A DNA stretch of 6,120 nt. Origin: Planctomycetota bacterium (GTDB lineage Bacteria; Planctomycetota; Phycisphaerae; UBA1845; CAIVHJ01). The notes beneath the pieces were generated by a model. It saw nothing but the letters and a program-made list of their open reading frames with translations. It was not told the origin of the DNA and made no database searches. The position numbers and the translations under genes are program-made. Below, in pieces: positions 1 to 6,120 of the stretch; position 1 is the stretch's first letter, and the number at the start of each line of letters is the position of its first letter. The DNA lies in contig JACZTW010000237.1 of the NCBI GenBank assembly GCA_022573485.1, positions 1 through 6,120 of the forward strand, read 5' to 3'.

Positions 1-1541
1 TGGCCATCGGCTACGGCGCACACGTGCAGGAAGCCCCACTGCGGAAAATCGCCAAGGACACTGGCGGCCGGTTCTACGGCGTGCGGAATCCAAAGAAGCT
101 GCCGCAGATTTTCGTCAAGGAATCGAAGGTCATTCGCCGGCCCTTGATCATGGAAAAGCCGTTCACACCGCAACTGAACTATGCCATGTCCGATCTATGG
201 GTCGGTTTCGGCACGCAGGCGGACATTCCGCCGCTGGGCGGTTTGGTAATGACCTCACCCAAGCCGGACGGCATGATCGAAATGCCGCTGATCCGCAAGA
301 CCAGCGACGGCGACGATCCAGTGCTGGCCCACTGGCAGATCGGGCTGGGCAGAACGGTCGCGTTCACGAGCGGGTATTGGTCGCATTGGGGTCAGGAATG
401 GACCGACTGGGCCAGCTTCGGCAAGCTGTGGGCCCAGATCGTGACTTGGACCATGAACCCCGGCAAGCAGGGCAACTTCGACGTGGCTACCAAGCTCGAA
501 GGCAACCAGGGCCGCATCATCGTCAACGCCCTGGACGAGAATTCCAACTACATAAACTTCCTCGACCTTCAAGCCAGGGTGGTCAAGCCGGTTGGAATGG
601 ATGTCGAGATAATCAAACTCGTCCAAACAGGCCCAGGCCAGTATGAAGCCAAGTTTCCTGTGAATCAGACCGGCCAATTCGTGGCCAGCTTGTTCATGAC
701 CGAAGGTGATGAAGTTTCGTTGATCGCCCATACTGGATTGTCCGTCCCTTACTCGCCGGAATACAAGGAGTTGAGCGCCAACGACGTGATGCTGGAGAAG
801 ATCACGGATATCTCCGGCGGCAAGGAGCTGGGCTTCGAGCCGGAGCAGGACGGGGTCTTTCGGCATGACCTGCCGCCTACCCGGTCGCACCAGCCCGCCT
901 GGGAGTGGGTGCTGGCGTGGTTGCTGCTGCCGCTGTTCCTGATGGACGTGGCCTTTCGCCGGCTGGCATCGACCGTGGCCGTCTCGATCTTCGTCGAAGT
1001 CGTGCTCGATGTCGTGCTGCTGTTCGGCTTCGGCATTGCCGACTGGCCCGGATTCTATCGCCTGTGGGGCATTGTTCTGGTGCTCCTGGTGGGCGAGATT
1101 GTTGGATGGACGATTCGCTTTCGCGCGATCATGCCTTCGATCGAGTTCTTCACGCATTCGGTGGTGGCGCTCGGCGGGGCGGGCGAAGCGAGTGCCGGCG
1201 CCTTGACCAAGCTCAAGGACACGCGCGAGCGCATACAGGAAGGCCGCACGGCTGAGGGTGCGGGGCAGAAAATCCAGAAGCTGAAGCGGAGCGGCGACGA
1301 CCGCGCGGCGGACCGCGGCGCCCGGTTCGATGTCGGTGACGAACAAGCCAAGGAGAAAGTCGGCGACATCCGCGACGGCCTGGGCGATGCCGCCGCCGGA
1401 CAGGCTGAGCAGGCGGGACAGCCGCAGGACAAACCCGCGACCAAAAAGCCGCCCAAAATTGCCGACGACTTCACTTCGCGCTTGCTCGCGGCCCGCAAAC
1501 GCGCGCGGGACGAAATGGATGACAAGAAAGACAGGGAATAG
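1..1541 (+). CDS. VWA / glutamine-amidotransferase-like membrane protein, 3' part (5' end outside window)
   Basis: The frame is open from the first bases, so the gene starts upstream; the GTG at 24 is internal, not a credible start. The first ~45 residues (IAKDTGGRFY, then PKKLPQIFVKE) look like the end of a VWA domain as found in planctomycete VWA proteins. A segment encoded at about 195-455 (PPLGGLVMTSPKP, DDPVLAHWQIGLGRTVAFTS, then several Trp) resembles the GATase1-like domain of these proteins. I see no cysteine in the visible part, so amidotransferase catalysis is unlikely. Hydrophobic segments follow at about 900-965, 972-1037 and 1068-1130, then a highly charged Lys/Arg/Asp/Glu-rich tail ending in a TSRLLAARKRAR motif. 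It is probably a membrane protein with a soluble sensor or adhesion-like domain. The substrate is unknown. The stop codon lies inside a 7-bp repeat array. Confidence 0.85.
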   Translation, partial: AIGYGAHVQEAPLRKIAKDTGGRFYGVRNPKKLPQIFVKESKVIRRPLIMEKPFTPQLNYAMSDLWVGFGTQADIPPLGGLVMTSPKPDGMIEMPLIRKTSDGDDPVLAHWQIGLGRTVAFTSGYWSHWGQEWTDWASFGKLWAQIVTWTMNPGKQGNFDVATKLEGNQGRIIVNALDENSNYINFLDLQARVVKPVGMDVEIIKLVQTGPGQYEAKFPVNQTGQFVASLFMTEGDEVSLIAHTGLSVPYSPEYKELSANDVMLEKITDISGGKELGFEPEQDGVFRHDLPPTRSHQPAWEWVLAWLLLPLFLMDVAFRRLASTVAVSIFVEVVLDVVLLFGFGIADWPGFYRLWGIVLVLLVGEIVGWTIRFRAIMPSIEFFTHSVVALGGAGEASAGALTKLKDTRERIQEGRTAEGAGQKIQKLKRSGDDRAADRGARFDVGDEQAKEKVGDIRDGLGDAAAGQAEQAGQPQDKPATKKPPKIADDFTSRLLAARKRARDEMDDKKDRE

Positions 1542-1561
1542 GGAACAGGGAAGAGGGAGAA
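1534..1561. repeat. 7-bp tandem array A (GGGAAYA-like, 4 units)
   Basis: Four consecutive degenerate heptamers, GGGAATA, GGGAACA, GGGAAGA and GGGAGAA, cover the last codons and stop of the upstream gene and run into the gap. The TAG stop (1539-1541) spans the first unit junction. The array is entirely G/A on this strand apart from one T and one C. Confidence 0.75.
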
Positions 1562-1563
1562 TG

Positions 1564-1598
1564 GAAAAGAGAAAAGAGAAAAGAGAAAAGAGAAAAAG
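1564..1598. repeat. 7-bp tandem array B (GAAAAGA, 4 units plus variant)
   Basis: Four exact GAAAAGA units (1564-1591) are followed by a GAAAAAG variant. Positions 1563-1598 are purine-only, and 1564-1590 reads the same forwards and backwards (a mirror repeat). Two bases separate it from array A. No function is evident; it lies in the leader region of the MoxR gene. Confidence 0.85.
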
Positions 1599-1627
1599 CA
1601 GAGGAGTAGGGGAGGGGCGGGTCCATT

Positions 1628-1705
1628 CTGAGCCGTGGCCTTCAGGCCACGGACCGCTGTCGCGGCGGCCTACGGATCGTCCGGACCCTGAAGGGCCCGG
1701 CTCAG
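1628..1705. repeat. 78-bp imperfect palindromic element (REP/MITE-like)
   Basis: The outer 19 bases on each side (1628-1646 and 1687-1705) are inverted copies with 17 of 19 matching. The left arm contains its own perfect hairpin: CCGTGGCC (1633-1640), loop TTCA, GGCCACGG (1645-1652). The middle (1647-1686) is GC-rich. No T-run follows either hairpin, so a rho-independent terminator is not supported. The shape fits a small non-autonomous or REP-like element, but copy number cannot be judged from one window. Confidence 0.7.
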
Positions 1706-1792
1706 GGACGCCCAACATCGGCAGAGACGCTGACCGCTACGGGAGAATTGGGAAGAAAAGTACGGAGCACGTGTTTTGAGAATCTGTTGAAT

Positions 1793-1797
1793 GGGAG
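1793..1797 (+). promoter_or_regulatory. Probable Shine-Dalgarno site of the MoxR ATPase gene
   Basis: GGGAG lies 6 nt before the ATG at 1804. It supports that start over the out-of-frame ATG at 1800. It is the only convincing Shine-Dalgarno-like site in the window; the DUF58, GxxExxY and BatA-like genes lack one. Confidence 0.55.
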
Positions 1798-1803
1798 CAA
1801 TGC

Positions 1804-2823
<1,020 letters not shown>

Positions 2824-2830
2824 AGGAATT

Positions 2831-2858
2831 GCGGATTGCGGATTGCGGAATGCGGATT
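2831..2858. repeat. 7-bp tandem array C (GCGGATT, 4 units)
   Basis: GCGGATT, GCGGATT, GCGGAAT and GCGGATT follow each other starting 8 nt after the MoxR stop. A further GCGGATTGCGG copy sits at 2900-2910. The remainder of 2859-2977 shows no gene or clear structure; the short frame through it only translates the repeats. Confidence 0.8.
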
Positions 2859-2977
2859 GAAATCAGAGCCCAGAGCGCAAGCGACGGGTCAGCGGAAATG
2901 CGGATTGCGGCGATTCTCCAATGTGATCGCGCGCTCGTTCCTCGTTTAGCGGCGACCCAAAGGGGAGCGCGTCGCAT

Positions 2978-3051
2978 TGTAGGGTGGGCATTGCCCACCC
3001 ATCTTCGTCAGAATGTATAAGAGGCGAATGGTGGGCGATGCTCACCCTACA
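2978..3051. repeat. 74-bp terminal-inverted-repeat element (MITE-like)
   Basis: Two 23-base ends (2978-3000 and 3029-3051) are inverted copies with 20 of 23 matching, beginning TGTAGGGTG. The left arm is also self-complementary: GGGTGGGCA and TGCCCACCC separated by one T. A 28-base middle contains GTATAAG. The GTAGGGTGGGC/GCCCACCCTAC theme is familiar to me as a dispersed intergenic repeat whose translation gives spurious GWALPTH-type peptides. It carries no gene. Its right end is 4 nt before the DUF58 start codon, so it forms part of that gene's leader. Confidence 0.8.
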
Positions 3052-3055
3052 TGAA

Positions 3056-3952
3056 ATGGCGCAGACCACAGAACAAACATTGCTCGATCCGCAGTTGATG
3101 GCCAAGCTCGAACAGCTTGAGCTCTTAACGCGGAAGATCTTTCGCGGGTCGATGAAGGGCGAGCGTCGCAGTAAGCGGCGCGGTGAGTCGGTCGAGTTTG
3201 CGGATTATCGTAACTATGTGCCCGGCGACGACTTGCGGTTCCTCGATTGGAATGTCTACGCGCGGCTGGACAAGCTGTTCCTGAAACTCTTCCTCGAAGA
3301 GGAAGACTTGCACGTCAGTGTGCTCTTCGACATATCCAAGAGCATGGACTGGGGCAAGCCGGTCACCAAGGGGCTGTACGCCAAACGCATCGCGGCGGCG
3401 TTGGCTTACATTGGGCTGTGCAACTATGACCGCGTCAGCCTGTATGCCTTCAGCGACCACTTGCAATATGAAATGAAGGGCATGCGAGGCCGGCGGGCGA
3501 CGGCGCAAATGTTGCATTTTCTCGAAGAGATCGAGTTCGAAGGCGGCAGCAATCTGGTCAATACGTGCAAGCACTATGCGATTCGCCATCCGCAGCGCGG
3601 CATCGTTATTCTGTTAAGCGACTTTCTGGACAAGGACGGCTTCGAGTCGGGCCTGCGATTCCTGCTCAGCCGGGAACTGGACTTGTACGTAATCCAAATC
3701 ATGTCGCCGGACGAACTGGACCCGACTTTGACCGGCGATTTGAAACTCAAGGACGTGGAAGATGATGATTTAGCGGAGGTCACCGTGACCCGCGCATTGA
3801 TCAACCGCTACAAGCAAAACGTGCAGACCTACTGCCAATCGCTCAAAGAATACTGTGCCCGCCGCGGCGTGAACTACCTCTTCGCCACGCCGGAGGTGGA
3901 TTTCGACCAATTAGTGCTGAACGTCCTTCGCCGTCGAGGGCTTGTGAAATAG
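3056..3952 (+). CDS. DUF58 domain-containing protein
   Basis: A 298-residue protein with the typical start (TLLDPQLMAKLEQLELLTRK) and the KGERRSKRRG stretch (34-43). The DUF58 signature follows at about 51-70 (YRNYVPGDDLRFLDWNVYAR). A VWA-like fold comes next, with MIDAS motif D92-I-S94-K-S96, a GGSNL loop where GGT is usual, and a later SD pair (S188, D189). No transmembrane segment or signal peptide is seen, so it is probably cytoplasmic or membrane-associated through partners. It is encoded between MoxR and a BatA-like protein, the standard arrangement, and is a likely MoxR client or adaptor. I chose ATG 3056 because family members start near this point. ATG 3038 and GTG 2984 are in frame but lie inside the upstream repeat element. 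No Shine-Dalgarno site is visible. The length is normal. Confidence 0.93.
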   Translation: MAQTTEQTLLDPQLMAKLEQLELLTRKIFRGSMKGERRSKRRGESVEFADYRNYVPGDDLRFLDWNVYARLDKLFLKLFLEEEDLHVSVLFDISKSMDWGKPVTKGLYAKRIAAALAYIGLCNYDRVSLYAFSDHLQYEMKGMRGRRATAQMLHFLEEIEFEGGSNLVNTCKHYAIRHPQRGIVILLSDFLDKDGFESGLRFLLSRELDLYVIQIMSPDELDPTLTGDLKLKDVEDDDLAEVTVTRALINRYKQNVQTYCQSLKEYCARRGVNYLFATPEVDFDQLVLNVLRRRGLVK

Positions 3953-3953
3953 G

Positions 3954-3992
3954 AATTAGGCCACTAAGGCACGAAGACACGAAGAGAAGAAA
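3954..3992 (+). repeat. Left terminal inverted repeat of the GxxExxY cassette
   Basis: The outer 19 bases (AATTAGGCCACTAAGGCAC) are identical to the reverse complement of 4428-4446. One mismatch, 11 more matches, a 2-base gap and a final AAGAAA match follow. Bases 3961-3984 are three degenerate octamers: CCACTAAG, GCACGAAG, ACACGAAG. An A-rich, purine-only run continues to 4007. Confidence 0.88.
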
Positions 3993-4016
3993 AGAAAAAA
4001 GAGAAAATGGGCGAAC

Positions 4017-4409
4017 ATGAAGCACGAGCCACTCACTGATGCAGAAGAGGCGATCGGTAAGGCTGTTGTAGATTCGGCTTTTCGGGTTCATAAGGAGTTG
4101 GGGCCGGGGTTGCTTGAGAAAATCTACGAGGCGTGTTTTTGTTACGAGTTGGATAAGAAGGGCCTCGATGCCAGACGGCAGGTGGATATTCCTGTTGTGT
4201 ATGGTGACATGAGGTTCGACGAGGGACTGCGAATCGATGTCTTGGTTGAGGGCAAAGTAATTTGTGAGTTGAAGGCTGTTGATCGAGTGAATCCCGTGTG
4301 GCAAGCACAATTGCTCAGCCAAATGAAGATGGCCAAGAAACGACTTGGTTGCCTAATCAACTTCAACGTGCCATTGATAAGGGACGGAATCCAAAGAATG
4401 GTCCTTTAA
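4017..4409 (+). CDS. GxxExxY protein, PD-(D/E)XK nuclease-like
   Basis: A 130-residue protein of usual length for the GxxExxY family. The namesake motif is G31-L-L-E34-K-I-Y37, preceded by the typical VHKELGPG. A PD-(D/E)XK-like core is visible: D74 in GLRIDVLVEG, then E84-L-K86, and Q96/Q98 in the following helix (WQAQLLSQMK). The fold predicts a metal-dependent nuclease, but activity for the family is not established as far as I know. No signal peptide or membrane segment is seen. The ATG at 4017 is preceded by purine-rich sequence without a clear ribosome site. The stop is directly before the right inverted repeat. It has no known link to MoxR/DUF58/BatA. Its lower GC and its place between inverted repeats mark it as an acquired gene. 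Confidence 0.92.
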   Translation: MKHEPLTDAEEAIGKAVVDSAFRVHKELGPGLLEKIYEACFCYELDKKGLDARRQVDIPVVYGDMRFDEGLRIDVLVEGKVICELKAVDRVNPVWQAQLLSQMKMAKKRLGCLINFNVPLIRDGIQRMVL

Positions 4410-4446
4410 TTTCTTCTTCGTGTCTTAGTGCCTTAGTGGCCTAATT
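4410..4446 (-). repeat. Right terminal inverted repeat of the GxxExxY cassette
   Basis: Reverse complement of the left repeat, ending GGCCTAATT. Octamer units CTTCGTGT, CTTAGTGC and CTTAGTGG (4416-4439) mirror those on the left. It starts at the base after the GxxExxY stop and ends nine bases before the BatA-like ATG, so it supplies most of that gene's leader. Confidence 0.88.
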
Positions 4447-4455
4447 GGTCAGCAG

Positions 4456-6120
4456 ATGAACTTTGTAACCCCCGGAGTCATTGCCATTGCTGCAGCGCTG
4501 ACGGTTCCGCCGTTGGTGGCGCTCTATTTTCTGAAACTGCGGCGGCAGGAAGTGCCGATCTCCTCGACGTTCTTTTGGAAACGGGCGGTTCAGGATCTGC
4601 AAGTGAATGCGCCGTTCCAAAGGCTGCGGCGCAACTTGCTCATGTTCCTACAATTGCTGGTTCTGCTTCTCGCTGCGGTGGCATTGGGTCAGCCGCTGCT
4701 GCGCCAGGAGCAGTCGGACAAGAAATCGCTGATCCTGCTGATCGACCGATCAGCCTCGATGAACGTCGTCGAGCCCGACGGCCGCACGCGTCTGGAACGG
4801 GCCAAAGCAGCCGCCCTGCGGACCATCGAACAAGTCGGCACTGAATTCGACCGCGGTATGGTCATCGCATTCAGTGACAGCGCCAAGATGATGGCCCCTT
4901 TTACGGGCAACCGCACCAAACTCGAACAGGCCATCAACAGGATCGGGCCCAGCGACGGGCTGAGCAATTTGAAAGAGGCTATTGGACTGGCGGAGGCGCA
5001 TTCTCAGACGCAGATCGTCGAAGCCGAGGGTATCCCGGCGGCGCCCGTGCCGACCGGGCCGGCGGCTCAGGCGGTTTTGTTCTCCGACGGTCGCATCGAA
5101 GATGCCGGTGAACTGATGCTGCAGCGCATGATTCTGCAGATCGTGCGCGACATCGCGGTGAACAACGACAACGTCGGCATCGTCACGCTCACCGCCAGCA
5201 GGTACTACGAGCGGCCGGAACTGCTCACGGTATTTTCGACCGTCCAAAACTTCGGCCCCGGTGAAGTCTCGCTGGACGTGGAACTATTCATCGCCGGCGA
5301 GCATCGCGACATCCAATCGATCACGCTGGCGCCCGGGATTGCTCCGCTGGATGCAGAAGACTACGATGCCACGAAAGCGTTACGAGATGTGGCCTTCGAC
5401 GAAGTCGAGTTCTTCGATCGCGGCGTGATCGAAGTGCGCCTCTCTCGTAAGGACGACTTGCCGACCGACAACCAAGCCTTCGCCATTATCGAGCCGCCTC
5501 GGAACGTGAAGGTTCTTTTGGTCACGCCGGGCAACTTTCATTTTCGCGAAGCGCTCTCGGAAGGGCCTTTCCAGTTGACCATCATGTCGCCGGAGGATTA
5601 CGAGAACGCTCCGGAAGCCGAATTGTCCGAAGGCGGACGGGCGCGCTATGACGTCGTGGTCTTCGATGTGCATACGACAGCCCGCCTGCCGACTGGCAGC
5701 TATTTCTTCTTTGGATCCGTGCCCGCCGTCGAGGGTTTCGGCATGGGCGAAAAAGTGCAAGCCTTCACGCCGAGCCCGATCTTCGATTGGGACGAGGGCC
5801 ACCCCATCCTGCGCTACATCAATCCGGACAACATCGATTTTGCAAGCTACCGCAAGCTCATCTTGCCCGACAACGCCGAGTCGTTAATCAGCGCCTACGA
5901 AGGGCCGCTGTTGAGCTTGGTCAGCCACGGGGGTAACCGATATTTGATCTGTGCGTTTGGCCTGTTCGATGAGAATCGCGAAATGTACAACACGAATTGG
6001 CCGCTGAGGTTGAGCTTTCCCATCTTCATGCTCAATGCCGTGCAGTATCTTTCCGGCAGCCTGGCTGTCCAGATCGAGGCCAAGGCCCGGCCTGGAGACC
6101 CGCTGACGATCAAAGCGACC
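4456..6120 (+). CDS. BatA-like VWA domain membrane protein, 5' part (3' end outside window)
   Basis: The frame is open from ATG 4456 to the window edge: 555 codons without a stop. The N-terminus is the BatA-type domain: a hydrophobic segment at about 8-26, then YFLKLRRQEVPISSTFFWKR and NAPFQRLRRN, then a second hydrophobic segment at 61-78. The VWA domain begins at about 90 with MIDAS D97-R-S99-A-S101, a GLSNL loop at 168-172 in place of the usual Thr, and FSDGR with D211. A later domain has RNVKVLLVTPGN (~349-360), YDVVVFDVH (~398-406), FDWDEGHPILRYI (~443-455) and TNWPLRLSFPIFMLNAV (~513-529), as in planctomycete BatA/GATase-like proteins. It is probably inner-membrane anchored and a MoxR/DUF58 partner. 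No Shine-Dalgarno site is visible; the leader is largely the right repeat of the inserted cassette. Confidence 0.93.
   Translation, partial: MNFVTPGVIAIAAALTVPPLVALYFLKLRRQEVPISSTFFWKRAVQDLQVNAPFQRLRRNLLMFLQLLVLLLAAVALGQPLLRQEQSDKKSLILLIDRSASMNVVEPDGRTRLERAKAAALRTIEQVGTEFDRGMVIAFSDSAKMMAPFTGNRTKLEQAINRIGPSDGLSNLKEAIGLAEAHSQTQIVEAEGIPAAPVPTGPAAQAVLFSDGRIEDAGELMLQRMILQIVRDIAVNNDNVGIVTLTASRYYERPELLTVFSTVQNFGPGEVSLDVELFIAGEHRDIQSITLAPGIAPLDAEDYDATKALRDVAFDEVEFFDRGVIEVRLSRKDDLPTDNQAFAIIEPPRNVKVLLVTPGNFHFREALSEGPFQLTIMSPEDYENAPEAELSEGGRARYDVVVFDVHTTARLPTGSYFFFGSVPAVEGFGMGEKVQAFTPSPIFDWDEGHPILRYINPDNIDFASYRKLILPDNAESLISAYEGPLLSLVSHGGNRYLICAFGLFDENREMYNTNWPLRLSFPIFMLNAVQYLSGSLAVQIEAKARPGDPLTIKAT

Larger units (their letters stand above)
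3954..4446 (+). mobile_element. 493-bp inverted-repeat cassette carrying a GxxExxY gene
   Basis: Near-identical inverted repeats (3954-3992 and 4410-4446) bound a single 130-codon gene. The unit begins one base after the DUF58 stop (3952) and ends nine bases before the next start (4456). GC over 4021-4380 is about 49% by hand count, against roughly 60% around it. It encodes no transposase, and no convincing target-site duplication is present at the ends. GxxExxY genes are known as multicopy genes in many genomes; that this unit moves is an inference from the repeats, the GC contrast and the interruption of an operon. Confidence 0.65.

Noticed and set aside
1633..1652. Hairpin as a rho-independent terminator after the first gene
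   Set aside because: No T-run follows the stem; it fits better as part of the 78-bp palindrome.
255..1718. 487-codon open frame on the minus strand
   Set aside because: It lies opposite a well-supported gene with clear domain motifs. Long antisense frames are expected in high-GC DNA, and its translation is His/Arg/Gly-rich with no recognisable domain.
1745..1803. Sigma-70-like promoter before MoxR
   Set aside because: TTG-containing hexamers exist, but no -10-like box lies at proper spacing.
2984..3055. N-terminal extension of the DUF58 protein from GTG 2984 or ATG 3038
   Set aside because: Both starts lie within the inverted-repeat element, and the family N-terminus matches ATG 3056.
4007..4039. 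ATG at 4007 as an earlier GxxExxY start
   Set aside because: It is in another frame and reaches a stop after ten codons.
3843..4322. Minus-strand frame across the GxxExxY gene
   Set aside because: It crosses the DUF58 end and the left repeat and has no family features; the plus-strand gene explains the region.
3944..4455. Target-site duplication around the GxxExxY cassette
   Set aside because: The bases outside the repeats do not form a direct repeat longer than GG.
4575..4844. 89-codon plus-strand frame, and the minus-strand frames at 4689-5802
   Set aside because: They are shadows of the BatA-like gene, which is open for 555 codons with BatA and VWA motifs.

Overview
The window is a stretch of roughly 60% GC bacterial DNA, coded entirely on the + strand. 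It carries a MoxR-type AAA+ ATPase, a DUF58 protein and a BatA-like VWA membrane protein in that order, preceded by the end of another VWA/glutamine-amidotransferase-like membrane protein. This set, the wording of the proteins, the weak or absent Shine-Dalgarno sites and the repeat-rich gaps suggest a planctomycete (Pirellulales-like). That assignment rests on family knowledge, not on a marker gene.

Layout: 1-1541 is the 3' part of a VWA/GATase-like membrane protein. 1542-1803 is a gap with two 7-bp tandem arrays (the first begins inside the upstream gene) and a 78-bp imperfect palindrome. 1804-2823 is the MoxR ATPase. 2824-3055 is a gap with a third 7-bp array and a 74-bp terminal-inverted-repeat element that ends 4 nt before the next start codon. 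3056-3952 is the DUF58 protein. 3954-4446 is a 493-bp unit bounded by ~37-39-bp inverted repeats and containing only a GxxExxY (PD-(D/E)XK-like) gene. 4456-6120 is the 5' part of a BatA-like VWA protein, open to the window edge. No stretch over 300 bases lacks a gene.

How the genes fit together: MoxR ATPases are thought to act as chaperones on VWA-domain partners, often with metal bound at the MIDAS site. DUF58 and BatA-like proteins are the usual partners and all three are encoded together here, probably as one transcription unit facing the cell envelope. The GxxExxY gene does not belong to that pathway. It is lower in GC (about 49% by hand count), is framed by inverted repeats and fills the DUF58-BatA junction almost exactly, so I read it as an inserted cassette.

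The most interesting point is this inverted-repeat/GxxExxY cassette in a core operon junction. Next is the fact that every gap of the operon carries a different kind of repeat or palindrome.
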